From Variovorax sp. SG517 (GTDB lineage Bacteria > Pseudomonadota > Gammaproteobacteria > Burkholderiales > Burkholderiaceae_C), in assembly GCF_013376045.1 (NCBI RefSeq), contig NZ_JABMJG010000003.1:558001-622000 (forward strand): a stretch of 64,000 nt of DNA, in the 5' to 3' direction. The translations under genes were made by a program, and so were the position numbers. Below the pieces are notes generated by a model. The model had not been told where the DNA came from. It made no database searches and saw only the letters and a list, made by a program, of their open reading frames with translations. Within the stretch, counting starts at the first letter, position 1, and each line of letters starts with the position of its first letter. Below, piece by piece: positions 25,511-34,076 of the stretch.

Positions 25511-26479
25511 TCAGTCCATCCGCGCGCCGGATGCCTTCACCGCCTTCTCCCAGCGCGGTGTTTCCGTCGCGAGGAAGCGCGCGAAATCCTCGCTGCCCAG
25601 GAAGGCCGGGTCTGCGCCCTGGCTCACCATGCGCTCGCGCACCTCGGGGTTGTTCAGCACCTGCTTGAAGGCGTCGCTCAGCTTGGCGACCACGTCCTTG
25701 GGCGTGTCCTTCGGCGCGAGGAAACCGTAGAAGCCCACCACCTCGAAGCCCTTGACGCCCGATTCTATGACGGTCGGGATCTCGGGCAGGGCGGGGTTGC
25801 GCTCGCGGCTGGTCACGGCCAGTGCGCGCACCTTGCCCTGCTTGTGATAGTTGGCCGCCTGCGGGATCGACTCGGCCATGAACTGCACCTGCCCGCCCAT
25901 CAGGTCGGTGAAGGCCGGGGCGCTGCCGCGGTAGGGGATGTGCACCATGAAGATGCCGGTGGCGGTCTTGAACATCTCCGGCACCAGGTGGCTGATGCCG
26001 CCGTTGCCGGCCGAGCCGTAGTTGACCTGGCCGGGCCGCGCCTTGGCGTAGTCGATGAACTGCTTCAGGTTCTGCACCGGCAGCTTGGGGGTGACCAAGA
26101 GCGCCAGCGGCTGCATCGCGGTGCGCGCGATGGGCACGAAGTCGCGCTGCGTGTTGTAGGGCAGCTTGCTGTAGAGCGCACCGTTGATCACCGCCACGCC
26201 GGTGTTGGCCAGCATGAGCGTGTAGCCGTCGGCCGGGCTCTTGGCGACTGCATCGGCGCCCACCGAGCCGCCCGCGCCGGGCTTGTAGTCGACGATCAGC
26301 GGCTGGCCCAGCACGGCCTGCAGCTTGTCGGTCAGCAGGCGCGCGTGCTGGTCGAGCGGGCCGCCGGCCGGGAAGCCGATGACGATCTTGATCGGCTTGT
26401 CGGGAAAGGCGGCCATTGCCGCCGTGGCGCCGAGGCCGAGGGAAAGGGCCGCGAGCGCGGTCCGCAGGGGCTTGTTCAT
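25511..26479 (-). CDS. Bug/TctC-family tripartite tricarboxylate receptor
   Basis: A 322-residue periplasmic receptor with a signal peptide (AALSLGLGATAAMAAFPDKP; cleavage near residue 23). The family hallmarks KIVIGFPAGGPLDQHARLL, VDYKPGAGGSVGADAVAKS, GSAGNGGISHLVPEMF and HIPYRGSAPAFTDLMGGQV are in order. Such receptors bind carboxylates or other small ligands. No TctA/TctB membrane genes are nearby, as is usual for most Bug genes in beta-proteobacteria. The last gene before it on the plus strand (Crp/Fnr) is convergent, with 18 bp between stops. Confidence 0.92.
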   Translation of the reverse strand: MNKPLRTALAALSLGLGATAAMAAFPDKPIKIVIGFPAGGPLDQHARLLTDKLQAVLGQPLIVDYKPGAGGSVGADAVAKSPADGYTLMLANTGVAVINGALYSKLPYNTQRDFVPIARTAMQPLALLVTPKLPVQNLKQFIDYAKARPGQVNYGSAGNGGISHLVPEMFKTATGIFMVHIPYRGSAPAFTDLMGGQVQFMAESIPQAANYHKQGKVRALAVTSRERNPALPEIPTVIESGVKGFEVVGFYGFLAPKDTPKDVVAKLSDAFKQVLNNPEVRERMVSQGADPAFLGSEDFARFLATETPRWEKAVKASGARMD

Positions 26480-26522
26480 GATCCGTCTCCTTTTTGTTGG
26501 GAGACGATCATAAGCAGCGCCT

Positions 26523-26963
26523 TCAGCCGGCCAGCGTGGCTTTCAGCGTGATCTCCGGCACGCTCGCCAGCGCCTTCGACAGCGGGCAGCCGGCCTTGGC
26601 TGCGGCCGCGATCTGCTGGAATTTCGCCTCGTCGAGGTTGGGCACGCTGGCGTCGAGTTCGAGCGCGATGCGGTCGATCTTGAAGCCGTCGCCGTCCTTG
26701 GCCAGCCGCACGGCCGCGCGGGTGTCGATCTTCGTGGCCGCCAGGCCTTCCCGCTCCAGCGCGAAGGCGAAGGCCATCGTGAAGCAGGCGGCGTGCGCGG
26801 CGCCGACGATTTCCTCGGGGTTGGTGCCGCGCTTGTCGTCCTCGAAGCGGCTGGCGAAGCCGTAGGGGTAGTCCTTGAGGGCGCCGGTCTCGGTGCTGAC
26901 CAGGCCCTTGCCGGTCTTGCCGGCGCCTTCCCAGTGAACGCTCGCGTGCTTTTCTACTGCCAT
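26523..26963 (-). CDS. osmC: OsmC-family peroxiredoxin
   Basis: A 146-residue OsmC/Ohr-family thiol peroxidase. The two redox cysteines are seen in HAACFTMAFAFAL and AKAGCPLSKAL. The conserved N-terminal Arg/Glu network (NPEEIVGAAHAACF) is present, and the shorter OsmC-type signature favours OsmC over Ohr. It reduces organic hydroperoxides in the cytoplasm. The ATG at 26963 has GAAGGAG just upstream. It is divergent from the acyl-CoA ligase gene, with 238 bp between starts. Confidence 0.88.
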   Translation of the reverse strand: MAVEKHASVHWEGAGKTGKGLVSTETGALKDYPYGFASRFEDDKRGTNPEEIVGAAHAACFTMAFAFALEREGLAATKIDTRAAVRLAKDGDGFKIDRIALELDASVPNLDEAKFQQIAAAAKAGCPLSKALASVPEITLKATLAG

Positions 26964-27089
26964 GGAAGCTCCTTCGTTTGGGTGGGTGGATGGGGGGAAA
27001 GGAGAAGAGCCTGCAGGTATCGCGCGGAAGGCGGCGCCTGTCTGTAGTCGCAGAGCGCATCCGGCAGGGCCGGGCATGTGAGAAAAATT

Positions 27090-27109
27090 GGCGTCACCTA
27101 GGCGACGCC
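27090..27109. other. Short hairpin in the osmC/acyl-CoA ligase divergent region
   Basis: GGCGTC (27090-27095) and GACGCC (27104-27109) form a 6-bp stem around ACCTAGGC. On the minus strand it is followed by AATTTTTC, the layout of a weak intrinsic terminator, although no minus-strand gene ends here. It lies in the leader of the plus-strand ligase gene and could also be a 5' UTR structure. Confidence 0.35.
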
Positions 27110-27201
27110 CCCGGGGGCTTCCCCGATGCGAGCGGCGGACGTGGCGGCTTAGGCTGGCGGGCATCCATCTTCCCGCCCTCCCGCCCCCGACCGTGACCAC
27201 C

Positions 27202-28899
27202 ATGGAACAACGCCCGCATTACAAGTTCTGGCCCAAGCGCCTCCCGCACTCGATCACCGTCCCCGCCACCTCGCTCTGGCACAACCTGGCCACCTCGGCC
27301 GCGCGCTACCCCGACAAGCCCGCGCTGGTGTTCTTCGGCCGCGTGACCAGCTACCGCGAGTTCGCCGCCCAGGTCGACCGGCTGGCCGGCACGCTGCATG
27401 CGCTGGGCGTGAAGCGCGGCGACCGCGTGATGCTGGACATGCAGAACTGCCCGCAGCTGGTGATCGCGCATTTCGCGATCCTGCGCGCCAACGCGGTGGT
27501 GGTGCCGGTCAACCCGATGAACCGGGCCGAGGAGCTCAAGCACTACATCACCGACCCCGACGCCAAGGTGGCCCTCATCACCGGCGACCTGGCGCCCGAG
27601 CTGGCCAAGGCCAGCAACGCGCTGCCGCCCGAGCAGCGGCTCGACCACATGATCGTGACCCAGTTCACCGACGCCTTCGACGCCGACGCCTCGGGCGACG
27701 ATGCCCCGGCGCCCGCCTGGAAGGAATGGCTCACCACCCGCCACCCGCTGCCCGCGCTCGATGGCGGCACGGTCATCGCCTGGACCGACGCGCTAGAGGC
27801 CGGCCACCCGCCGCCCGAGCACGTGGTGGGAGCCAACGACATGGCGCTGCTGCCCTACACCAGCGGCACCACCGGCCTGCCCAAGGGCTGCATCCACAAC
27901 CACTCCAGCCTGATGCACAACGCCGTCGCCGGCCAGATGTGGGGCGGCTCCACCTCCGAGACGGTGGTGCTGGCCGTGGTGCCGATGTTCCACATCACCG
28001 GCGTGGTGAGCATGATGCACACCGCCATCCTCGCGGCGGCCACGCTGATCATCATGCCGCGCTGGGACCGCGACGTGGCCGGCCGGCTCATCTCGCGCTG
28101 GAAGGTCACGGCCTGGACCAACATCCCGACCATGGTCATCGACCTGATGGCCAGCCCCAACTTCAAGGACTACGACCTGTCGAGCATGACCTACATCGGC
28201 GGCGGCGGGGCCGCCATGCCGCAGGCCGTGGCGCAGCGCCTCCTCGAGCAGTACGGCCTGAAGTACCAGGAGGGCTACGGCCTGACCGAGACCGCCGCTC
28301 CATCGCACACCAACCCCTCGGACCACCCCAAGCAGCAGTGCCTGGGCATCCCGTTCATGAGCACCGACGCGCGCGTGGTCGACCCCGACACGCTCAAGGA
28401 AATGCCCATCGGCGAATCGGGCGAGATCATCATCCACGGCCCCGAGGTGTTCCAGGGCTACTGGAAGCGCCCCGACGCCACGGCCACCGCCTTCGTCGAA
28501 TTCGAGGGCAAGCGCTTCTTCCGCTCGGGCGACATGGGCCGCATGGACGAGGACGGCTACTTCTTCATCACCGACCGCCTCAAGCGCATGATCAACGCGA
28601 GCGGCTTCAAGGTGTGGCCCGCCGAGGTCGAGCTGCTGATGTTCCGCCACCCGGCCATCCAGGAAGCCTGCGTCATCTCGACCAAGGACGACTACCGCGG
28701 CGAATCCGTCAAGGCCGTGGTGGTGCTGCGCCCCACCCACAAGGACACCACCGAGCAGCAGATCATCGACTGGTGCCGCGAGAACATGGCCGTCTACAAG
28801 ATCCCGCGCAAGGTGCAGTTCGTCGACGCGCTGCCCAAGAGCGGGAGCGGAAAGGTGATGTGGCGGCTGCTGCAGGAGGCGGAGAGCGAGGCGAAGTGA
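27202..28899 (+). CDS. Long-chain-fatty-acid--CoA ligase (AMP-dependent)
   Basis: A 565-residue ANL-superfamily ligase that activates carboxylic acids to acyl-CoA through an acyl-adenylate. The P-loop LLPYTSGTTGLPKGCIHNH, the adenylation motif YQEGYGLTETAAPSH, the hinge FRSGDMGRMDEDGYFFITDRLKRMI and the C-terminal catalytic Lys in PKSGSGKVMWR are all intact. The chain length cannot be told from sequence. The ATG at 27202 is chosen because upstream in-frame sequence to 27088 is not protein-like. It is monocistronic: a Sel1-repeat gene on the other strand follows 22 bp after its stop. Confidence 0.9.
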   Translation: MEQRPHYKFWPKRLPHSITVPATSLWHNLATSAARYPDKPALVFFGRVTSYREFAAQVDRLAGTLHALGVKRGDRVMLDMQNCPQLVIAHFAILRANAVVVPVNPMNRAEELKHYITDPDAKVALITGDLAPELAKASNALPPEQRLDHMIVTQFTDAFDADASGDDAPAPAWKEWLTTRHPLPALDGGTVIAWTDALEAGHPPPEHVVGANDMALLPYTSGTTGLPKGCIHNHSSLMHNAVAGQMWGGSTSETVVLAVVPMFHITGVVSMMHTAILAAATLIIMPRWDRDVAGRLISRWKVTAWTNIPTMVIDLMASPNFKDYDLSSMTYIGGGGAAMPQAVAQRLLEQYGLKYQEGYGLTETAAPSHTNPSDHPKQQCLGIPFMSTDARVVDPDTLKEMPIGESGEIIIHGPEVFQGYWKRPDATATAFVEFEGKRFFRSGDMGRMDEDGYFFITDRLKRMINASGFKVWPAEVELLMFRHPAIQEACVISTKDDYRGESVKAVVVLRPTHKDTTEQQIIDWCRENMAVYKIPRKVQFVDALPKSGSGKVMWRLLQEAESEAK

Positions 28900-28921
28900 G
28901 GCGAAACGAGATCGGGGCCTT

Positions 28922-29401
28922 TCACTTGCGGCCCAGCGATTTCAGCAGCTTCCCGGCTTCTTCTTTTCCCGCTGGCGTGACGGATGCCGCCGCCACCGCC
29001 TTCGTGAGGTAGTCGACAACCTTGCGGTGGTTCTTGTGCGGGCCTTCCCAGAGGAAGAGGCGGCCCAGTTCCAGTGCCGCGTCGCCATCGCCTCCGGCGT
29101 AGGCGCGCTCGAACCAGAAGCGGGCCCAGCGGAAGTTGCCTTCGTCGCGGTAGCAGATGGCGAGGTTGGCGCAGCCCGCCACGTCGCCCGCCTTGGCCGC
29201 CTTGCGGTACCACTGGCGGGCGGCGGTGCTGTCCTGCCTCACGCCGATGCCGTGGTCGAGGAAGTAGCCGACGCTGTTGAGCGCATGCGTCTCGCCAGCG
29301 GCCGCCGCCTTGAGGAACAGCGACAGCGCCTTCTTGTGCGCGCCGGAGTCCCATGCGTCGTTGGCGGCGGAAAACCAGTCGTCCCGGGTGGGTTCCTGCA
29401 T
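28922..29401 (-). CDS. Sel1-like repeat (tetratricopeptide-type) protein
   Basis: A 159-residue protein built of Sel1-like/TPR-like helical pairs. The motifs AAAAGETHALNSVGYFLDHGIGVRQD and AAKAGDVAGCANLAICYRDEGN show the A-x-x-G-...-A-x-x-L-G-x-x-Y spacing. Such solenoids mediate protein-protein contacts. There is no signal peptide, so it is cytoplasmic. The ATG at 29401 follows GGAGACC at a good distance; an upstream in-frame ATG at 29482 would add 27 residues that look unlike the family. A partner is not evident. Confidence 0.85.
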   Translation of the reverse strand: MQEPTRDDWFSAANDAWDSGAHKKALSLFLKAAAAGETHALNSVGYFLDHGIGVRQDSTAARQWYRKAAKAGDVAGCANLAICYRDEGNFRWARFWFERAYAGGDGDAALELGRLFLWEGPHKNHRKVVDYLTKAVAAASVTPAGKEEAGKLLKSLGRK

Positions 29402-29544
29402 GTGCGGGGTCTCCTTCGAAGCGGCCGTTCCGCAAAGAACGCGAGAAAGAAAAAAACTGTGTCCCGATCTTTGCCGGCGCACGGATCACTTAGCCTTGAT
29501 CGGTTTGGCGATTCTGCCAATCTCCAGGTCTTTCCGGCTCCTTC

Positions 29545-30096
29545 ATGCACTTTCGCGCGCTGCTTTCCAGTCTTCTCCTCTTCGCCCTTCCTCTTTTCTC
29601 CCAGGCCGCACCCCGCGACTGCCTCGTCGTCGGCATCAGCGACGGCGACACACTCACCGCCCGCTGCGGGCGCATCGGCGCCTACGAGCGCGTGAAGGTG
29701 CGCATCGCCGCCATCGACGCGCCGGAAAAAGCCCAGCCCTACGGCCAGCGCAGCCGGCAGGCGCTGAGCAGCATCTGCTTTCGCGAGCAGGCGCTCATCA
29801 CCGAGATCGACACCGACCGCTACGGCCGCACCGTCGCCGACGTGAGCTGCAACGGCGAGGACGCCGGCAGCCGAATGGTGGCCGACGGCTGGGCCTGGGT
29901 GTACGACTACAACCGCCTTGCCACCAGGCGCGGCGGCGGGCTCTTCAAGCTGCAGGAAAGCGCCCGGGCCCGGCGCGCGGGCCTCTGGGCCGACCCTCGC
30001 CCGACGCCGCCCTGGGAGTGGCGCAAGGAGCAGCGCGAGGAGCTGCGGGAAGGGCAGCCGCACTGGGGCGGCAGCCATTGGGGCAGGCTCTTCTGA
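29545..30096 (+). CDS. Thermonuclease (staphylococcal nuclease-like) family protein, exported
   Basis: A 183-residue SNase-fold protein with a clear N-terminal signal peptide (LLSSLLLFALPLFSQAA, cleavage about residue 21). The SNase active-site elements appear: DGDTLTA, VRIAAIDAPEKAQPYGQRS (Arg, Asp), and DTDRYGRTVADV (Asp, Arg). It would hydrolyse DNA or RNA in the periplasm or outside. The C-terminus is rich in Trp/Arg. The Met start is preceded by a short promoter region with low GC. Confidence 0.88.
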   Translation: MHFRALLSSLLLFALPLFSQAAPRDCLVVGISDGDTLTARCGRIGAYERVKVRIAAIDAPEKAQPYGQRSRQALSSICFREQALITEIDTDRYGRTVADVSCNGEDAGSRMVADGWAWVYDYNRLATRRGGGLFKLQESARARRAGLWADPRPTPPWEWRKEQREELREGQPHWGGSHWGRLF

Positions 30097-30157
30097 TTGC
30101 CCCCGGGGCCTCTGCGACCGGCCTCATGTCACGGCGGATTCACGGGAGGGCAGGACC

Positions 30158-32128
30158 ATGTCGGGTTCCCACAATCCCCGCGACAACGACATGGCAAAAG
30201 ACTTCGCCCGCATGGAAGACTCCAATCCCTGCGCCAACCCCACCATCCATGAAGTTTCCGACCCGGCCCGGCGCGTGTTCGTGCGCGGCGGCATGGCGGC
30301 GGCGGTAGCCGGGCTCTTCGGCCCGCTGGCGGCCGGCACGCTGGCCGGCTGCGCCACCACCGGCGGCAGTGGCGGCAACGTGAGCGGCGTGGGCCGCGCC
30401 ATCGGCTTCAAGAGCGTGCCCATGGCGGCCGTCGACACCGTGGTCGTGCCCGAGGGCTACAGCACGCAGGTTCTCTACCGCTGGGGCGACCCGACCGGCA
30501 TCGCGGGCGCCATGCCCGCCTTCAAGGCCGACGGCTCCAACACCGCCGAAGAGCAGGCGCTGCAGGCCGGCATGCACCACGACGGCATGGCCTTCTTTCC
30601 GCTCGAAGGCTCCAGCCGCGGCCTGCTGGTTCTGAACCACGAGTACGTCGACGACGGCCTGCTGCACCCCGACGGCATGAAGACCTGGACGCCAGAGAAA
30701 GTGCGCAAGTCGATGAACGCGCACGGCGTGTCGGTCATCGAACTGCAGCGCGACGGCGCCGGCAGGTGGACCCAGCTCACGCCTTCGCGCTTCGCCCGCC
30801 GCGTCACCGCGCTCACCCCGATGACGCTGACCGGCCCCGCCGCCGGCCACGCCATGCTGCGCACCGCTGCCGATCCCTCCGGCACGCAGGTGCTGGGCAC
30901 CTTCAACAATTGCTCCAACGGCCACACGCCGTGGGGTACCTACCTCACCTGCGAGGAGAACTTCGCCGACTACTTCGAGGGCACCGACACGCCCGACGCC
31001 CACCAGAAGCGCTGGGGCATCAGGAAGGGCAACGGCGCCAAGTACCGCTGGCACGAGCACGAGGCGCGCTTCGACGTGTCGAAGCACCCCAACGAATCGA
31101 ACCGCTACGGCTGGGTGGTCGAGATCGACCCGCAGGACCCCGCCTCCACGCCGCGCAAGCGCACCGCGCTGGGCCGCGCCGCGCACGAGGGCGCCGCCAC
31201 CGCGCTCACCGACGACGGCCGCGCCGTGATCTACATGGGCGAGGACTCGCGCTTCGAATACATCTACAAGTTCGTGAGCCGAGACGCGGTCAAGCCCGGC
31301 GGCGCAGCCGCCAACCGCGACCTGCTCGACCACGGCACGCTGTACGTGGCGCGCTTCGACGTGGACGGCACCGGCGAATGGCTGCCGCTCACGCAGGGCA
31401 AGGGCGGCCTCGTGGCCGACAAGGGCTTCGCGACCCAGGGCGACGTGCTCATCAAGGCGCGCCAGGCCAGCGACCTGCTGGGCGCCACGAAGATGGACCG
31501 TCCCGAATGGACCACGGTGGACCCGCTTACCAAGGAGGTCTACTGCACGCTCACCAACAACAGCAACCGCGGCGGCGCCGGCCAGCCCTTCATGGACGCG
31601 GCCAACCCGCGCTCCAACAACACGATGGGCCAGATCATCCGCTGGAAGGAAAGCGGCGACCTCGACGCGACCAAGTTCGCCTGGAACCACCTCGTGCTCG
31701 CGGGCGACCCGAAGCAGGTGCGCTACGAGGCGCAGGGCAACGTCAAGGGCGACTTCTTCGGCAGCCCCGACGGCCTGATGGTCGATGCGCGCGGCGTGCT
31801 GTGGATCGAGACCGACGTGTCGACATCGACGCTGGGCAAGGGCGAGTACGCCAACATGCCCAACAACCAGATGCTGGCCTGCGACCCGACCAAGGGCGAG
31901 ATCCGCCGCTTCCTGCTCGGCCCGGCCGGCTGCGAGATCACCGGCCTCACCGCCACGCCCGACCTGCGCACGCTATTCATCAACATCCAGCACCCGGGCG
32001 AGCCCGCCAACGAGCGCAGCGACCCCGATCGCCCGCTCGCCGTGTCGAAGTGGCCCGACGGCGCAGGCCGGCCGCGCTCGGCGACCATTGCCATCACCAA
32101 GAACGACGGCGGCGTGATCGGGACCTGA
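30158..32128 (+). CDS. PhoX-family alkaline phosphatase
   Basis: A 656-residue PhoX/DUF839 protein, Ca2+/Fe-dependent phosphatase that releases phosphate from phosphoesters. The twin-arginine RRVFVRGGMAAAVAGLFG near residue 44 is an internal-looking Tat signal preceded by about 43 residues. LAGCATT resembles a lipobox, so it may be a lipidated Tat substrate. PhoX features such as GMHHDGMAFFPLE, LNHEYVD and TYLTCEENFADYF are present. GGGAGGG just upstream supports the ATG at 30158. A PHO box is not evident. Confidence 0.9.
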   Translation: MSGSHNPRDNDMAKDFARMEDSNPCANPTIHEVSDPARRVFVRGGMAAAVAGLFGPLAAGTLAGCATTGGSGGNVSGVGRAIGFKSVPMAAVDTVVVPEGYSTQVLYRWGDPTGIAGAMPAFKADGSNTAEEQALQAGMHHDGMAFFPLEGSSRGLLVLNHEYVDDGLLHPDGMKTWTPEKVRKSMNAHGVSVIELQRDGAGRWTQLTPSRFARRVTALTPMTLTGPAAGHAMLRTAADPSGTQVLGTFNNCSNGHTPWGTYLTCEENFADYFEGTDTPDAHQKRWGIRKGNGAKYRWHEHEARFDVSKHPNESNRYGWVVEIDPQDPASTPRKRTALGRAAHEGAATALTDDGRAVIYMGEDSRFEYIYKFVSRDAVKPGGAAANRDLLDHGTLYVARFDVDGTGEWLPLTQGKGGLVADKGFATQGDVLIKARQASDLLGATKMDRPEWTTVDPLTKEVYCTLTNNSNRGGAGQPFMDAANPRSNNTMGQIIRWKESGDLDATKFAWNHLVLAGDPKQVRYEAQGNVKGDFFGSPDGLMVDARGVLWIETDVSTSTLGKGEYANMPNNQMLACDPTKGEIRRFLLGPAGCEITGLTATPDLRTLFINIQHPGEPANERSDPDRPLAVSKWPDGAGRPRSATIAITKNDGGVIGT

Positions 32129-32140
32129 AGAAGGCGCCCC

Positions 32141-32383
32141 TCAGCAGCTTCCCCAGCATCGCAGCGAGGGCACGAAAAGCCCCGCCGCGAAGCTGACGGC
32201 GCAGAAGAACAGTAGGATCAGCGCCGCCAGCTTCAGCCCCTGGGCGCTCCAGCGCGGTGCAAAGGTGCTGATGAGGCCCGAGGCGAAGCTGCCTTCGAGC
32301 CGCTGCGCGCCGCCCCAGCGCAGCACCCAGAGGCAGAACAGCGCTTCGGCGGCATGCGCTGCGATCCATAGGGTCAGAGACAT
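32141..32383 (-). CDS. Small membrane protein, unknown
   Basis: An 80-residue protein with two hydrophobic segments (about 4-20 and 47-68). There is no recognisable family. The two cysteines at the extreme C-terminus (RCWGSC) are unusual. The ATG at 32383 has no strong ribosome site. It is convergent with phoX (12 bp between stops). The repeat copy B lies upstream of it. Confidence 0.6.
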   Translation of the reverse strand: MSLTLWIAAHAAEALFCLWVLRWGGAQRLEGSFASGLISTFAPRWSAQGLKLAALILLFFCAVSFAAGLFVPSLRCWGSC

Positions 32384-32453
32384 GGAAGGCCCATTTTTCT
32401 GCCCCGCGTTCGCGTGACCCGCGACGCATAGAACTGGCGCAGCCGGTTGGCGG

Positions 32454-32544
32454 GACACCGCGGAACCGGCTTTGCCGGCCCGCCGGTGTCGCCCCCGGTG
32501 AGGGGGTTGGCGAAGCGACACGAAGTGCGCGAAGCCTGGGGGAG
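32454..32544. repeat. Structured intergenic repeat, copy B
   Basis: The best-preserved copy. GACACCGCGG on the left pairs with CCGCCGGTGTC to its right to give a long outer stem around CCGGC-TTT-GCCGG. A second hairpin CCCCC-GGTGA-GGGGG follows, then GCGACACGAAGTGCGCGAAG. The right end lies 8 bp before the NDH-2 stop codon at 32553. On the minus strand this makes it the 3' untranslated region of the NDH-2 transcript. Confidence 0.88.
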
Positions 32545-32552
32545 TTCCACGG

Positions 32553-33899
32553 TCAGGATTCGCTCTTGCCTTGCACATCGGCTACCACGCGAGCGTTGCG
32601 CTGGAAGCTCCAGTAGGCGCTGGCCCAGTCCATCATCACGACGATGCGGTTGCGGAAGCCGATCAGGAAGTACGCGTGCGCGAACAGCCAGAACAGCCAT
32701 GCGAGCCGGCCGCTGAAGCGCAGCGGGCCGAAAGGCGTGCCCAGGTCGACCACCGCGGAATTGCGGCCGATGGTGGCGAGGTTGCCGTAGTCGGCATAGC
32801 GGAACGGCACCGTCGGCTGGCCCGCGATGCGGCGCAGGATGTTGGCTGCCGCCGCGCGCCCCATCTGCTTGGCGCCGGGCGACACGCCCGGCACGGGCTT
32901 GGGCGGCTTGCCGGGCGCATGGCTCATGGCGGCGGCGAGGTCGCCGACCACGCTGATCTCCGGGTGGCCCGCGAGGCTCAGGTCGGGCTCGACCTTGATG
33001 CGGCCCGCGCGGTCGCATTCGACGCCCGTGGCGGTGCCCAGCATGCGGCCCAGCGGCGAGGCCGCCACGCCGGCCGCCCACACCACGCAGCTGCTATCGA
33101 TTCGGTAGCTGGTGACAGGCGCTCCGTCTGCGCCGCCACCGGTCTGCACTTCGAGCCCGTTGGCATCGATGGCGGTCACGCGCGCGTTCAGGCGCACTTC
33201 GACGCCCAGTCTTTCCAACTGCTCGAGCGCCTTCTGGCTCAGCGATTCGGGCATGGCCTGGAGCACGCGCGGGCCGCCCTCGACCAGCAGCACCTGCGCG
33301 CTGCCGGGGTCGATGTGGCGGAACTCGCCCGACAGCGTGTGCTTGGCGATCTCGGCCAGCGTGCCCGCCATCTCGACGCCCGTGGGCCCGGCGCCGATCA
33401 CCACGAAGGTGAGCAGGGCGCGGCGGCGCTCCAGGTCGGCCGTGATCTCGGCGTTCTCGAACGACAGCAGCACGCGGCGGCGGATCTCGAAGGCGTCGGC
33501 CAGCGTCTTCAGCCCGGGCGCGACGGTGGACCACTCGTCGTGGCCGAAGTAGCTGTGCGTGGCGCCGGCCGCAACGATCAGGTGGTCGTAGGGCACGCGG
33601 TCGCCGTTGGCCAGGTGCACCGACCGGGTGGACGGATCGATGCCGCTCACCTCTCCCAGCAGCGTGGTGATGTTCGGCTGCTTGCGAAAGAGCCCGCGCA
33701 CAGGCGCCGCGATGGACGGAGCTGCGAGTCCCGCGGTCGCCACCTGGTACAGCAGCGGCTGGAACAGGTGGTGGTTGGTCTTGTCGATCACCGTCACGTC
33801 GACGTCTGACTTCTGCAGCTTGCGCGCCGCTTCGAGTCCGCCGAATCCGCAGCCGACGATGACGACTTTGGGCCTGCCCGAGGGGTTGATCGTTTGCAT
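32553..33899 (-). CDS. ndh: Type II NADH dehydrogenase (NDH-2)
   Basis: A 448-residue flavoprotein that passes electrons from NADH to quinone without pumping protons. Two dinucleotide folds are seen: VVIVGCGFGGLEAARKL near the N-terminus for FAD and FVVIGAGPTGVEMAGTLAE about residue 165 for NADH. The quinone-side motif AKQMGRAAAANILR is typical. A C-terminal hydrophobic/amphipathic stretch (LAWLFWLFAHAYFLIGFRNRIVVMM) anchors it to the membrane. It is divergent from egtB, with 177 bp between starts. Confidence 0.9.
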   Translation of the reverse strand: MQTINPSGRPKVVIVGCGFGGLEAARKLQKSDVDVTVIDKTNHHLFQPLLYQVATAGLAAPSIAAPVRGLFRKQPNITTLLGEVSGIDPSTRSVHLANGDRVPYDHLIVAAGATHSYFGHDEWSTVAPGLKTLADAFEIRRRVLLSFENAEITADLERRRALLTFVVIGAGPTGVEMAGTLAEIAKHTLSGEFRHIDPGSAQVLLVEGGPRVLQAMPESLSQKALEQLERLGVEVRLNARVTAIDANGLEVQTGGGADGAPVTSYRIDSSCVVWAAGVAASPLGRMLGTATGVECDRAGRIKVEPDLSLAGHPEISVVGDLAAAMSHAPGKPPKPVPGVSPGAKQMGRAAAANILRRIAGQPTVPFRYADYGNLATIGRNSAVVDLGTPFGPLRFSGRLAWLFWLFAHAYFLIGFRNRIVVMMDWASAYWSFQRNARVVADVQGKSES

Positions 33900-34076
33900 G
33901 CGTCGGATGATACGCAGCCGCCCTGCACGCCCCGGCGTCTTGTGCCACAGTGGCTGCCCCTTGCGCTCGTTTGCGCTCTTTGCCGAAGTCGCGGCGGCAG
34001 GCCTGCGGCGTTTTGTCCTACGCGCCGCCGCGACCCGGATGGGCTACAACTTGCGGCTGACCCGACTGGAGATTCC